A stretch of 64,000 bases of DNA, from assembly GCA_036245805.1 (NCBI GenBank), contig BTRK01000005.1, positions 2,232,001-2,296,000 on the forward strand, written 5' to 3'. Position numbers and translations under genes: made by a program. The notes beneath the pieces are model-generated. The model worked only from the letters and a program-made list of their open reading frames with translations. It had not been told where the DNA came from and searched no databases. The stretch is from Pristionchus mayeri. Lineage: Eukaryota; Nematoda; Chromadorea; Rhabditida; Neodiplogasteridae. Positions 9,925 to 22,979 of the stretch are shown here, piece by piece (the first letter of the stretch is position 1; the number at the start of each line of letters is the position of its first letter).

Positions 9925-11568
9925 TCATGCACATTTGTGAATATTATTGTTCGGGTTTTTTTTTAAAATGATTGTATGCAATGACTGGATAACTCATTAT
10001 TGCGTTCCATTGTGATTTATCCACCACATCATCAAATTTTCTATAACAATACAAAACTAAATATTGGAATCATTGTAAAGTTGTGCATCGATTTAACGTG
10101 ATCTGTAAACCGGCTTCAATTTTACATTTACTGAACAAAATATGAGGGAATATATCACTTAGTTGTAATCATACAACGCCATGAGGCGTGCATAGAAGAA
10201 AAGGTGAGTTCTAACCAGGTGATAACAATCGACGGTTTTTTGCCAATCCGTTCTTAGAAAATTTTCCAAATCTACACAACAGAGACGGTGATCATATGTG
10301 ACTAGGGGGACAATCACAGTGTGCTGAATACGGGCAATATGACTCAAATTGATTTATTCATTCGAATATTCGATTCTCGGAATATTAATAGCTTATAATG
10401 GCTGGAAATATTGAATGATAAATTCAAAGCTAAACTTCACTCCACTATGAAACTCATCCGATGACAAATTAAATTTAAGAGAAACCAAACCATAGTGGAA
10501 TTTCCGTGAACAATGTATGGAGTGAATTATAAGTTTAATTCCATAAAGTTCTGAACACTTAGGCACACAAATTAATTACGTATAATTTATTCGAGAACTC
10601 GCGTTTCATGTTCACAAATTTGCAGAAGAACCATCCAGAGAGCAAAGAGATATGCGATCTTAGAAGGTAATGATCCTACTTTAGCATAGAAGAAATACCG
10701 GCGAAGTCAGGGTGACATAGGTATGACTGAATAGATAAATTTTAAATTGTTTTCCACCCTCCAGAGAAATCGACACATGCATTTGCCATTGAACTTCATA
10801 GAATTTTGAAACGTAAGACGATTTGAATTGAAACTTCTAGGTTCGTTTGTTCAAACTCTGACAATTCCGTCTCTCCAGGGTACGAGACAACCGTGAACAC
10901 AAATCAGTTAAACATATCAAATCATTTATCAATCAATAACTTCAAAATTACAAACATAAGTGATTATGCGGCTGATCTTTGCAAGTGAAGTGGAGTAGCA
11001 CGGTGGAGAGCGAAAGCGCCAATTTTAGAGCTCGTAATTCGGGTCGCCGTCACTTTTTCTACACAAAATTCGAAAATAGTCGTTGCGTCGTTCTGCAAGA
11101 TTTTCGAAATGAAAGGACGGTGACCAAATTACGAACTTTAGAGCGAAAGCGCTAATTGATATCGCGCGATTAAATTGTACAATCCGAAGGATGAAAGATC
11201 GAGTGATAGCCTCAGAACATTTCCCCATCAATTACTGAGACAATGTGCAAGTTGAGATAAATACTCGATATCCAAAACTGCATGAAAACCTAACAAAGCG
11301 ATAATACGAAACGGGAAACGCGAGAACCGGAATCAGTAAATGAGCGGGGTACATACTTTTGGATCACGGTACGGTATAATTGGAAAGCATAATAGAGGCG
11401 ATGCACATTTTGCTGAGAACTTCTCACCGGTAAGCTCATAGAGGGAGACCCGTTTGGAGATAAGTAAAGAGGGGAGAGAAAAGGGGAAGAGGGTGCCTAG
11501 ACACTCGCAGGTTCGCTACGGTACAACACACACTCTGAACTGCGAGGGGGAAGATCAAAGATCAAAGA
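9925..11568. other. Intergenic region between two convergent genes
   Basis: This is AT-rich sequence between the nekl-1-like stop and the stop of the neurexin-like gene on the other strand. No convincing exon was seen. A diverged foldback lies at about 11023-11148, with arms based on GTTCGTAATTYGG. A single arm of the same sequence recurs near 43821. Confidence 0.6.
11023..11148. repeat. Small foldback element
   Basis: TAGAGCTCGTAATTCGGGTC on the left faces GACCAAATTACGAACTTTA on the right. An inner pair, AAATTCGAAAA and TTTTCGAAAT, continues the palindrome. A single-arm relative is at 43818-43850. Confidence 0.5.
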
Positions 11569-14500
11569 TCAGAGATCACTCTGGTCGTCTCGGACTATCG
11601 GTGCATTGTTTTGGTAGTTGGGCGTCGGACTTCGGACGATGATATGAGCTTCTTGCACGGGTCGATCTGCGGAAGGCTCGACGAAGGAAATCATCTGGAA
11701 TTTATTTAGTATTTTTCATGTTCCATAACTCATTTTGAATCAATTCGAAGTGAATGGTTTTAAGAAGATTACTTTGACTCAAAATGGTTTGATCAAATAA
11801 GAATTATGATTCCAAAAAGTCCACTCACCGATTCCCGATCCACCTTGACCTTGTGCAGCTTCGGCTCGTCATAATCGGAAAAATTGGTGCGATCGATCGA
11901 GTCGGAAATCATGGAGGTATCATCTGGAATATTTCAGATATCAATCAACTAGAGTTCAGCAGGTTTTTGCGAACATGAACTTCTCTAGAAGTTCCCTATA
12001 AAACCTTTTAACTTTAACTTCACTAGTTCATGTTCGCAAAATCATGAATTGTCGAACATACTTGCCTTAGCACTATCGTTAAACCAATTTTAGAAGTATC
12101 GTCTAGAAATTATTATATTTGTTACCGGATGATGATTCGGATGACGAGTTGGATTGAATTGGATTTGGATTGCATTGGATATTTGGAAGATTGGGATAAA
12201 ATGCTTCTATTGGTTCTAAAAGATGAGTTGTCTGCGGTGTTTCACGGATTATCCGCGGATTCAGATACATGTTGTTCGATAGAAAAATGACTAGGGTTTC
12301 AATTTTCAGCTAATTCAGGCTCATTTTCGATTATGTTTCAGGTGCGCAACTTCCCACCTGAAACACATTCGAAAATAACCAAAAAACTTGAAAATGGAAA
12401 TCCTAATTCATATAAATTTAGTAAATCGAAATCTGACTCACCGTAAGAAGGTCCGTAAGCACTTCTGTACGTCACGGGGACGTCGGGACTGTCGCGTAGC
12501 ATCTGTTCTCGATCTGAACAATAAAATTAAAATTCCATTTCGTCAGTCTCCGCTTGCCATCATTTGTTTAACTTTTCAGTAAAACTGATGATGTCAATGC
12601 GTCTTACAATAGTTTTGTCTGTAAGAAAACCGAAACCCCACCATGAAAGCTTTTGTTTACTCTTACATGTCTAGGTGTAATCATTCTAATCACATAAATC
12701 CCATTCCCTACGTTTTTTTTTGAACCTTGAGGAAAGTATGCTCATTTTTAGCATAGAAAGTCGATTGGCCCCGCGATCAATGCTGTTCTCCCTCATTCTT
12801 TGTTAAACTAATACATGCCCTATTGGTTATCCTTGTACAGCGCAAGTAATAACATAAAAGAAAGAAAACCCCACCATCAAAGCTGTTCTTTCTCGTCTTC
12901 TTTCTCAGACAGCACAGATAGATGACGATGCAGAGCAGGAGGAGCAGGGCGAGGATGATAGTGAGAATGATTGAGTAGAGAAGCCAGGAGGGAGAGACTG
13001 CAAAGGGAGTGTATTATTATTTGACACGATAATAATAATAATTTATCTACGCCTGATGCGCCAAGCAAAGTGATTGTGTATTACAGACAAACCGATGCCA
13101 ATATTGATTTTCAACTGACTGTATCACTCTAATGAATACATTGAAACATAACGATTATGGTCGGTGAAAAACATGATAAAACTTACGAGGTCCTCCTGCT
13201 TGCTTCTCGTACACATCCGGCTTGTGGTCGATGACATGGCCCAGAGGGCCCAGGGAAGCGGAGACGCCCCTAGTCCACAGCAGAGGATCGAGCACGCCGC
13301 AGGTGTTCTCGTGAGCTGAATATCGGTTAGTATGCAAAGTGTCTACAATATGTTGTTTTATTCAAATTAGAGTGTAGATCTTTTCGTAAGCAGTCTTTCA
13401 CGCACTCCAACAAACTCTATTATGTATGTTGTTTGTCACTGGTCTAGTAAACGCATGGGAAAGGGGATTTTGAATATAAACTAATCAAGGAGGCTTACAA
13501 GGCACGGTTCCCATCTCGTAGGTCATCTGTCGGAGGACATTTACTGTCTCGATGGTGTTATTCTTGTCCACTGCTCGATGCTCGTCGAAGTCGAAGGAGA
13601 GGCCGAGGTCTGGAATTTACCGAGGTCTAGTTCTCATATTAATCTATCAAGATTTGTAAATTTTGTTAATTGGTTGTGAATTGCGCATGATCAGAAGTAA
13701 AATGCATCTGCGCTCAAAAAATATTTGTAAATCTAATGATTTTACACGTTGCGAAATAGTAATAAACCAACCGCTGACGCATCCCGCCTGTCCCTCCGGA
13801 CTGGCAACCAGATTGAACTCGATCGTTGTCAGTGTCATGCTCGGATCAGTGATCGAGAAACGCTTGCCGTCGATCTGAAAAAAAATGTTTCATATGTTTG
13901 ATGTAGCGTTTGGATTGTTACACACGTGAAAATGTGAGTCAAATCATGATTCAAAACACGGTTCAAAACTCACGTAGACATCGTAGAACCTTCTGCTCGG
14001 ATGGGTGCCCAGTGGCGTCTTCTTCTCGATAGTAATGAGATGGATTCGGTCATCGGATGGGTCAATGAATTCTGGAAGATTTGTTGAACACTTTCCAGGC
14101 AAAATTGTGTTTCAGATAAAAATCAATAGCCAGGCGTTTTGATTTGTTCAGTTTCAGGAAGAAAGCTTTTGAACTACATAATTTTACTCACTTGAGGCCG
14201 CTCTTGGTTCCATGGTCTCGTAATCCTCGCCATGGTGGGGGTGGACCTGAATAATAATTAATGTTTATTATTAATTAGAAAATTACAAAATATAAGTATA
14301 CAATATACTTTAATTAGGTTAAAATATTGATCACCTGAACAACCAGTAATCCTTCGGGAGTAATAAAGATTCGGAAGAGGACGATGTTCCCGTGGGAAAA
14401 GAAGTGAATGAGTGGAGTAATGTTTTCCACTGGGTGAGAGGGCAGTTTGAGCTGAAATTGTGATCTTTAATCTTTCAGCTCATTGCTAATTAGTAGAGTT

Positions 14501-17500
14501 CTCCAATTGGAATCTATATGTTGTTTTTAATAGGTTTCGGAAGCACTAAATATATAAGAGAGACTTTTTGAGTCAGTGAACATATGCTTGGCAAAGTGAG
14601 AAAAATCGAAATCGCCCTAAATGCGCCCACGTGTAGTACTCGACGAGCATAGCTCGGGTGCCACATATGGAGTGTTCTAGATCACTCTCTGCGAAATGGG
14701 GCAGACTTATTTCAGAAATTTCAAATTTCGAATTTTCTCATTTCGAAACCGATTTGAATGAATGATGTCTCAAAAAATCACTAATATTCCATGGATTGTA
14801 TGTGACAAATTCTAGAATGATTGGGCATCAACTCGTGAAGAAACAGCGAAAATAATTTTTCGAACATTTTTAATTAATTCAGAAGGGTGGGTAGATACAT
14901 TTTTGACTTCATTATAAGTTAGAGCAGTATGCGTGCTGTTCATATAAAAAATAAAAAGAAATTAAAAATACAGTTTGTGAGAAATCATCAAAAATATGTA
15001 CAAAGTCAGTTCTCGATCATCCACGAAACTACCGTACTCTAGGCAGCCGGAAGTATATTTATTGTCCTAGTTTTGAACCATGAATGGGGGGGGGGTCATG
15101 GTCAAAAGTCGATCGGTAGGTCAATGTTAGGTCAAGACTAGGTACCGTAACCAATCGATAGTACAGTACCACCAGATAACGTATACCACTACCGTAACCC
15201 CCGATTATCACAAACTAACTTTATTTTTAAAAAGTCTTGGTACCGTGTCCAATCGATTATACAGTACCCAGGTAACTACCGTAACCCAGTTCTATGGGTC
15301 AGATCCAGTTCCTTAGGTTAGACTCCGCAAGCTCCGCCCACTCGGCTCGGACACTTTACCCCGCAAAAGCGAGACAAGAGGAGCACAGTCTTCATTCGCA
15401 ACCAAATCACTCGATCAAAAAAGAATTTGGAAGCTCTTTTCATCCTCTTTCGAATGAGCCTCCGTGACCCTGGAAAATCCATCTCTAAGTAGGTCAGCAT
15501 ACAAGTTTTATAGAGCGAGCTGGCTTAGAAAAGTATAAAACTCGTATGCTGACCTACTCAGAAAAGGAATTTCCAGGGTCACGGAGGCTCATTCGAAAGA
15601 GGATGAAAAGAGCTTCCAAATTCAAGTTTTAACGAGCGATTTGGTTGGGAATGAAGATAGTGTTTCTTCGAATTCGAAGCGCACATGTCTGGCAACTCTT
15701 TCTGCGTTCTCTCATCCCTCTCCCTCCCCTCCCTCCACCCGTTTCTCACCCGGCGTGACTAGAGAGCACTCTAAATAAAAGAAAGCCCCATTTCTCCCTC
15801 TGCAGACTTCGGCGAAGCCCTAATCGATCGTTTCGAGAATCGAAAAGACAATGGAGAAATAGGCTCCTCCCCTCTTTCTTTCGTCTCGCTTTTTGGGCCT
15901 TTCACGTTATGATCAATTCACTCACAATTTGGGTCATAACTTGGCTCAAACATTAGATATCAAAATAATTCAAAATGCATGGTCATATTTAGCCCCATAC
16001 GAACACAGTGACTACACAATTAGACCTGTGTGACGATTTCGGGTAACCACCTTGTGGTCCCTACCTTGGGTCAAACATTTTTCTAAAAATCGAAAATTGA
16101 GCAAAAAAAATATTTTAAAGTATCGAGAGTTTTAGAAAAATGTTTGACCCAATTTTTTATTTTTATTTTTTATATGAACAGCACGCATACTGCTCTAACT
16201 TATAGTGAAGTAAAAAACGTATCTACCCATCCTTCTGAATTAATTTAAAATTTTCGAAAAATTATTTTCGCTGTTTCTTCACAAGTTGATGCCCAATCAT
16301 TCTAGAATTTGTCACATACAATCCATGGAATATTAGTGATTTTTTGAGACATCATTCATTCAAATCGGTTTCGAAATGACAAAATTCGAAATTTTAAATT
16401 TCTGAAATAAGTCTGCCCCATTTCGCAGAGAGTGATCTAGAACACTCCATATGTGGCACTCGAGCTATGCTCGTCGAGTACAACACGTGGGCACTTTTAG
16501 GGCGATTTCGATTTTTCGCACTTTGCCAAGTGTATCTACAAATGTTCACTGACTCAAAAAGTCTCTCATAACGGCTCATCATCTAGAGCACCTGAACCAT
16601 ATCCGAACAAACAAAAACACATTAATCTTTCATCAAATAGATATACCTTTATCCAGATCTTGCTCAGCACGTCTTCTTTCCTTCTAACTCCAAACACTCC
16701 TCTATAGGCCGTGAGCGAATTCCGATCCAGCGAGATGGGAGCGGCTAAAATTGAGCAAGGTCAATTGTGAATCAAGATTATGTATGTTTTTTTGTGTTGG
16801 AAACGAATCTGTTCTTTTGCTAATATTTTATTGGTCTGTTGTGCATTCGATTCTGCACAAAATATAGTTTGCCCTCATAAAGCGTTCAAATGTTATACCA
16901 CTTATCGCGTAATGATTAAACCTTAGATTTTGTGTTACAGTTATAAATTATTATAAAAAATAAATATTAAATACCGCTTTGTTTGACGCAAGACCCTCTG
17001 TCCTCGTACATCTCCAGATCCGCGCAATCGCACTTCATCATGGGCTGATCGTAGCCTTCGTTGGGTTTCAGCGAGTTCACCGTGCGTCGACATCGAGATC
17101 CGATGGGGCATTGGAAGGAGCAGTTATTGCAACCCATCTGAAATGGTTCTTGTTAAGCATCATAGTTGCCTAGGCGAGTTGGTTTCAGACCATGATTCAT
17201 GGTTGTCGCCGCCGGCTTGGTCAACTATGTTAAGCCATTTTTGGTGTGTTTTCATCAATTTGTTAGGAGCTTCTAATCAACGTTAACAAGAATATAATTG
17301 GCAGAAGTACTTACCGTGGCAGCATACAATTTCTCGCTTGGATTGATCAGAGTGGTTGCAAACTGGTCGTCGAATGCCTTGTGGACATCCACTCTGGAGC
17401 CGCGCGCGAATACGTCTTTGACGCAACCCTGCATGGTTTTCCGTTTTTGAACAAGCCCGGACAGTTCAATACTTTGAAAGGCATTTGAAAGACATTTGAA

Positions 17501-17927
17501 ATTAGCATTTGCATTTCCGATTAGGATGCGCACAATTTTCTTACAAACATGTTACGGAATATCAGAATATACTTTTGTGTATTATTGGATTGTGCAGATG
17601 CGCTCAAGGATTGAATTGGACTGTGCTGTTATTGCGTATTCGACCTTTAGAGTTAGTAAGATACAATTACGCGAAAGCTAACCCTGAGACTCGGCAGCTT
17701 CTCCCTCGTGTTCTCGAAGAATTTCGCCTTGAAGTCGTCCCGGTAGATGCCGTCGACCTGCATGATTGTTGTATTGTATAACTATTGTATTGTACAGAAT
17801 ACAATATTGTATATGTATTGCATTGTTTTATTGTAAACAACTGAGGCGGATATTATTGTAGCGCACTTCAATCCGCCTACGAAATTATATTTTCGTCAAA
17901 AAACATTGAGTAATTACAGTGCGTGAA

Positions 17928-17968
<41 letters not shown>

Positions 17969-20900
17969 TATGTTCAATTTAAATTGCATGTTTGTCGCTT
18001 AGATATGAAATCAATCGAACCTTCTTATTGAACATGCCTCCCACGAAGAGCACCGAACCGCGCGTGAGTAATGTCTTGTACATTTCTGAAGTACATTTCT
18101 CATTTTTTTAACCTCGTATTGAATCAGAATTTTCGAAAATAAAATTTAAAAAATAATACAAAATATACAATACTCACCAGCAGTGTCATACTCCTCTTTT
18201 GCGCCCAGTTGGCAAATCTCCGAATCGACAGTCAGGAAGAGCTGTAAAATTTAATTTACTAATCAATATTTGAATTTCTTAAAGAGCTGATGATTACGGT
18301 ACCTGTCCATTGTGATCGGCAAACGTCGTCACGCGTGTCCACGTGTCTGTACCGTAGCCTGAATATTTGAAATTTTCAAATCCCCGCTAAAAAATAATTA
18401 ACTTATAGCTGTAATGCAAAAAAGTCGTGATTTGATCAAAAGTGAAAATTTCGGCGCGGAATTCAAATTTGAAATTTCAAACCGTTCGTTCGATCGATGG
18501 AGCAGCCACGGCAGATCTCGATCGAGTTCTCGTCCTGCTGCGTGCAGTGCGAAGCGGTGAGCTTGTCGCCGTGGTAGTGCACCTGATTTGGGTAAATACT
18601 AGGGTTCTCTTAATGGAAAATTTCTGTATCACTTTCGAATATGTCTCATGTGCGCTATATATATGTACTATATGTGCGCTATATATATGTACTATATAGT
18701 GCACATGAAACATATTCGAAAATGATGCAAAAATTTTCCAATAAGAGAACTCTAGTAAATATTGTGGATGTCCGGCTTGGTATGTGAGTATTTTAGAGCA
18801 CTTGATAACTCCCACCAGTTATTTGTTTTCTTCGATCCGCAACAAATACTGTGCGGACAACATCATTGTATGAATCGTCTGACTCTCTTCAGTTTGCACG
18901 CTCTCCCGTCTCTCTGACCGGCAAGAGAGTGTGCAAACTGAAGAGTGTCAGACCATCGGTCCAGTGTATTATTTCAAAACAGTTTCTTACCAGGGAAGGT
19001 CGTGGAGTGTCCGTGGAGTTTCATAACGAGAGCTAGCGCATTCAAAAGAGGAGATAATTTTAGGAACTTCTATTGTTATCAAATTTGGGGAAAGCTCATG
19101 TGGAGGTCTGGGATGTATGTGAGTTTATTGACATGCTCAGGAATTGACTTTTTTTTGGATTTCGAACGGATTCGCCACTATGAGAGCAGATTGTCACATG
19201 AGCGTTCCGCAAATTTGAAAACTATAGAAGTTCTTAGTATTTTCTCCTCTTTCGAATGCGCTAGGTCTCGTTATGAAACTCCATGGACACCCTCCCTTGT
19301 TAGTTTCAGTTCTGGTAGTAGCAATGGTTTTGTTTCACTCACACTATAATTTTCAAAACTTTTCGAAAAATGCGAAAAATGCGTTTTCTATGATTTATCT
19401 GTCTCACAAAATATAAACAATCAAGTCTACGCAGCATCCGTATTTTTCGATCTTTTCAATTGTTTCGACTTTCACGATTACTACACCAAAATTTGAAACG
19501 GTCGAGATTCGGTTATGTTCCATATTGTAAACATAACTCCAAAATATTCACCGAAGTCATTAGTGCAGCCATACGCCCGTTGAAAAATAAAAAATAAAAA
19601 TAAAGAAAAATAAATGTATCATTAACCTGCACTCGTCCCCACGTGGAGTCCCTCCACTCGCCGAAGAGCAGCAGGCCAGAGTCAGAGTCCGATCTGAACC
19701 ATTCTCATCTTTTTGAATCATAGTCCTTTGTTTGTAGCACAATCAATAATTAACAATTAGGCTAACTTGAATGTGAGGGAGAGAGCAAGCGGCTCGGAGG
19801 AAGACAGTGAGTCAGTCAACATCAGAAACGACAGTAGTTCCGGATCACGAAGCAGCGTGAATTCTGAATGAATAAAGGTTTAATCGCGCTTTAGCAAATA
19901 TTCTCATGATTCTTTTTGTAAATTAGAGCTCGATACACGGCCTATTCATTTCCAATTCTCTCTCTTGCCACTCCATAGTTCTAAAGTGAAAATGAAGAAA
20001 CAAAGATCCGTTTATCGAACTCTTTTTCGAAATCAACAACCAGAAGGCGAGCAAAGGTGTCTGATTGTCCTCGTTTTACACACTCTCTCGCCGGTCAGAG
20101 AGACGAGAGAGCATGCAAACTGAAGGGAGTCAGAAGACAGCCGCTCACCATTCCCCGTGCCATCCTTGTGGACACAACTCGTGCTCGGCAGCAGGCGGAA
20201 GTGATCATCGAGCATCGTGCACTCGCATGAATCTTCCCTATCCGAATTCGCGCAGAAGTCGCGCGTGTGCGACGGCTGTCTGCAAAGTGGTAAACGTCGA
20301 ACGAGCTCACGCAATGCAATTTTGAACTGAAAACTTAAGTTGGAAACGTCGGCCGCATACACAACGGTATAGGGAAAATGGTACGACACGATGGTAGGGT
20401 AGGGAATCGAAATGATTCAAAATTACCCTGATTCGTCGATTAGCGTGCAAGGCACACTGCAAGAACGCCATGCTTTGGATGGGGAAGCAAAGATCAAAGA
20501 TCATTCATAAGTATAAACTAAAATTATCAAAAATCGAATCCCATGCTGCTGGTGTCAAAGTCCGAAGATCAAACATCGGAGTTCAAACTACAAACTCCAA
20601 AGTTCACAGATAACTCACGGATCCCTGCTGATTCGCTTGCTATCGATGCATGCCTCAGCCTCGTCCATCGGATCAGTCAGCATGATAAAGCCATCGATCC
20701 GGATGGACACCTGCTTGACGGGTCCGTTTAGTCTGAAACGGTTATTATAATTCACTATGATTCAGGGGCGTATCATTTTTCAATTATTTTGGCGCGAATT
20801 TCATAATGTCAGAATGGAATGCTTACGGTAATTGAAGCTTTTCGCCTCCGTCCAGACTGATGTGCGAGCCGTCAAGCGCGACCTGCGTTGTGTGCCACCT

Positions 20901-22646
20901 GGAATACGGTAGGTGATTATCGATTGACTTCGTTCAGACAGCTACTATTCATTAATCAATAATTCAAGCTACCGTATCCACTCACTTTCCGTCCGAGACA
21001 TGGCCGAAGAGTAGCGGTTTCGCTCCGTCGCCCAACGAAAGGAAGAAATCTAAAAAAAAATGTTGATCCCAAATTACGTTTGAATATTCAACTGGGTTTC
21101 ACTCTTCTTTGATAATTGCGAACACGCATTAATTATAATGAGTGTAGCACATATTAGTAACAAAACAAATTGTGTTTCTCGAATTTCGTCGATGTCTCAG
21201 CTTTCACGTAATGATGAGCATATGAATGAGTTTCAAGATAACTTAAAAATTTCAAAGCCGCTCTATTTTCAATTGTTCCATCTCTCATAGTTTGTAAAAT
21301 GTAAATAATATAAATTAAAAGCTCAGATGTCAAAGAACAAAGATCAATCCACTCACCATTGCTCAGCTCGACGACCGTCCTCGCTCCTCCCTCATGATGA
21401 ACAGTCAGGAGTGGTTGATTGGAAGCATCAGTTCGGAATGCGAAACGGAAGTGCGCGTGAGACGAGCCGGTTGTGTCGATCTGATGAGTCGTTTACTAAA
21501 CATCGTCGGAGATGCTGCACTCACCTGCACACCACCGTTGATGAAGCACTCGTCGTACTTGCTCACGAACTCCTCACAGACGAGCTCACTTGCCTGAGTT
21601 GGGCAATTATCTTTGATCTCGGCTATATTTTTGCATCATAAGTGATTCGAAACTAAGAAAAGTGATTCACAACTCACGATAATGTACGGATTGAGGTTCG
21701 AATCAATCTCATCCGGCACGATGTGAAGAACTCCAGCGGCTCGTCCGTAAAGCTCCATCGAGCCTGATTCTGAAAGGCAAGTTGATCTTTGATCCTTGAT
21801 CTCTGATCTCTGCATCACCTTGATCGCCCTTGATGTACGTCGTCTCTCCGAGGATTGAGTGAAGCATCACTCCGGGTCTGTAATTTATCTTTTTTTTGCA
21901 TCACAATTATTTAAAAGTATTTAAAAACGGGAAATTATATTTAGAAATGATGCAAAAATACCGGAAAAGGCCGAACTTTAGGAAAATTGTGTAAGAACGC
22001 ACTCAGGAAGGGGAGCTTTCTCCTGTCCCGGCTCTCTGGCGGTCCTGTTGACGTGGATGGTCTGCTTGCAGCTAGTAGACCGCTCGAGCACGTCCCGCAA
22101 GATGGTAAAGTCGTCCAGTCTGAGATTTAGTATTCGTCGATCGCGCACACGCAGCGTAATTTTCGACAAGCGACGAATAGTAATTGACACTTACTGCCAC
22201 TGCACCGTGCGTGCGTCTGTTACGCGCACACCGCGCTCCAGCGCCGATCGGATTACGGTAGTGACGATGGCTTGCGGAGCGCCTATGAATTAAAATATAC
22301 ATACAATAACAAAAATAATACAAATTATAAAGCTATAAAAATACCTTTGAAAGGCATCCGACACGCGACGCTTGCCGTGTGAGTTTTGTGGAGCTGAATT
22401 ATAATTTGTATTTTTAAATATTTTTTCGAAATTACCTTTATCGGATAGACGCCGTTCTCGTTGTGTCCGGCGAGATAGTGGTCTCGGCACGACCGTCGCG
22501 GGAGTACTGTAATTTGGTGTAATGTAATTAGTAATGGTCGCCTGTCGAAAATTGCACTGCGTATACGAGTTCGACGTTTGCTCACCATGCCGGGTCGCGG
22601 TGACTGCGCTGAGCAGCAATAGAAAGAGGGGTAATCGTTCGCGCAT
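11569..22646 (-). CDS. Neurexin/CASPR-like transmembrane protein with laminin-G and EGF-like domains
   Basis: Some 33 short exons read in phase from ATG at 22646 to a stop at 11569-11571. The start MRERLPLFLLLLSAVTATR is a signal peptide. A Cys-rich fibrinogen-like segment follows (SCRDHYLAGHNENGVYPI; SCKQTIHVNR). Then come laminin-G-type folds: HFRFAFRTD...LLFGHVSDGKWHTTQVALDG (21481-20828), SGLLLFGEWRD...GSVLFVGGMFNKK...GCVKDVF (19865-17314), and a third at 16744-13796. Between them are EGF-like Cys clusters (FCANSDREDSCECTM; NCSFQCPIGSRCRR). Exon 12999-12887 is a transmembrane helix (ILTIILALLLLLCIVIYLCC) followed by KKTRK. The tail, about 150 residues, is Ser/Pro-rich and ends QSDL. This matches nematode neurexin superfamily receptors (nlr-1, itx-1, bam-2), but I cannot pick one. 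I see no discoidin domain before the fibrinogen-like part. Introns carry several MITEs. Confidence 0.7.
11964..12041. repeat. Intronic inverted repeat, 17 bp arms
   Basis: TTTTGCGAACATGAACT and its exact complement AGTTCATGTTCGCAAAA are separated by about 45 bases, in an intron of the neurexin-like gene's cytoplasmic tail. Confidence 0.65.
12322..12375. repeat. Short intronic hairpin (about 22 bp stem, 10 nt loop)
   Basis: ATTTTCGATTATGTTTCAGG pairs with CCTGAAACACATTCGAAAAT across CGCAACTTCC, with one or two mismatches. The size is that of a precursor miRNA, but a small MITE remnant is equally possible. Confidence 0.55.
15137..15300 (+). repeat. Diverged direct repeat, about 96 bp period
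   Basis: GACTAGGTACCGTAACCAATCGAT and GTCTTGGTACCGTGTCCAATCGAT each run on to ACAGTACC and ACTACCGTAACCC. The two copies are at about 15137 and 15233, inside the foldback element. Confidence 0.65.
15325..16065. mobile_element. Nested inverted copy of the 7651-8483 element lacking its outer ends
   Basis: Read in reverse, the core matches 7700-8440. Shared segments include the internal hairpin around AGGTCAGCATAC, the GGAAAATCC and CACGGAGGCTCATTCG blocks, and ACCACCTTG near 16048. The terminal GGTCGGATGAG repeats seen at 7651-8483 are absent. It therefore inserted into, or was captured by, the larger foldback. Confidence 0.75.
16064..16152. repeat. Small hairpin with TTGGGTCAAACATTTTTCT arms
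   Basis: TTGGGTCAAACATTTTTCTA and its inverse flank an A/T-rich loop of about 40 bases, at the junction between the nested element and the right arm of the foldback. Confidence 0.7.
17929..17966. repeat. (AT)n microsatellite
   Basis: An uninterrupted run of AT dinucleotides in an intron of the neurexin-like gene. Confidence 0.9.
18602..18752. mobile_element. GGGTTCTCTTATTGG-family MITE, copy 2
   Basis: TA flanks lie at 18600-18601 and 18753-18754. The arms GGGTTCTCTTAATGG and CCAATAAGAGAACTC enclose a palindrome. A 24 bp internal duplication of TATGTGCGCTATATATATGT makes this copy longer than its near twin at 62128-62254. Confidence 0.85.
18876..18953. mobile_element. Hairpin MITE (CTCTCT family)
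   Basis: TCTGACTCTCTTCAGTTTGC and its inverse form a stem of about 30 bp with a short CTCTGACCGG loop. It lies in an intron of the neurexin-like gene, 36 bp from the Tc5-type MITE at 18990. Confidence 0.75.
18990..19299. mobile_element. 310 bp Tc5-type MITE
   Basis: The ends CCAGGGAAGG and CTCCCTTG resemble the CAAGGGAATGG ends of the Tc5-like element. TTA flanks both sides (18987-18989 and 19300-19302), a TNA target duplication. The arms of about 70 bp share GTGGAGTTTCATAACGAG and CGCATTCRAAAGAGGAG. It has no ORF and could be mobilised by a Tc5-type transposase. Confidence 0.75.
20059..20134. mobile_element. Hairpin MITE (CTCTCT family)
   Basis: TCTGATTGTCCTCGTTTTAC on the left and GCAAACTGAAGGGAGTCAGA on the right. 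The arms have several mismatches, so this is an older copy. It abuts the neurexin-like exon that begins near 20153. Confidence 0.65.
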
Positions 22647-22979
22647 CGCGCGGGGTCACTGTAGGTCGAGGTGGGTCCCGAGACGCGATCTGGAAAGCAT
22701 ACGGTAACCGGGAATCGATTGATTTATCGCGCGAACACGTACTGGCAATGAACATGAGAGTTTATTTGGACAGGAAATGGTCACTTGTAGGATGGGAACG
22801 AGATGAGGGGAGAGAGTGTGGGAAATGAAGAGAGTATTGAGAGGGAAGGTTTTAGGAGGGGATGAGACAAGGCGTATTCGCACATGGAGGTCATTCGCTA
22901 ATGCAAGCAAATGTTACTAGTGGTGAGAATGATGGAGGGAGGAAGGATGATACGAACTTGGAACGGGGGAATTCCGGAA

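Larger units (their letters stand above)
14558..16567. mobile_element. 2 kb foldback element with 400 bp inverted arms, containing nested elements
   Basis: The ends GAGAGACTTTTTGAGTCAG and its complement bound the element. The arms 14558-14960 and about 16160-16567 are nearly identical inverted copies, with small indels. No ORF is present. The middle holds a diverged direct repeat (15137 and 15233), a nested TIR-element copy (15325-16065) and a further small hairpin (16064-16152). It occupies the intron between neurexin-like exons at 14454 and 16648. Confidence 0.85.
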
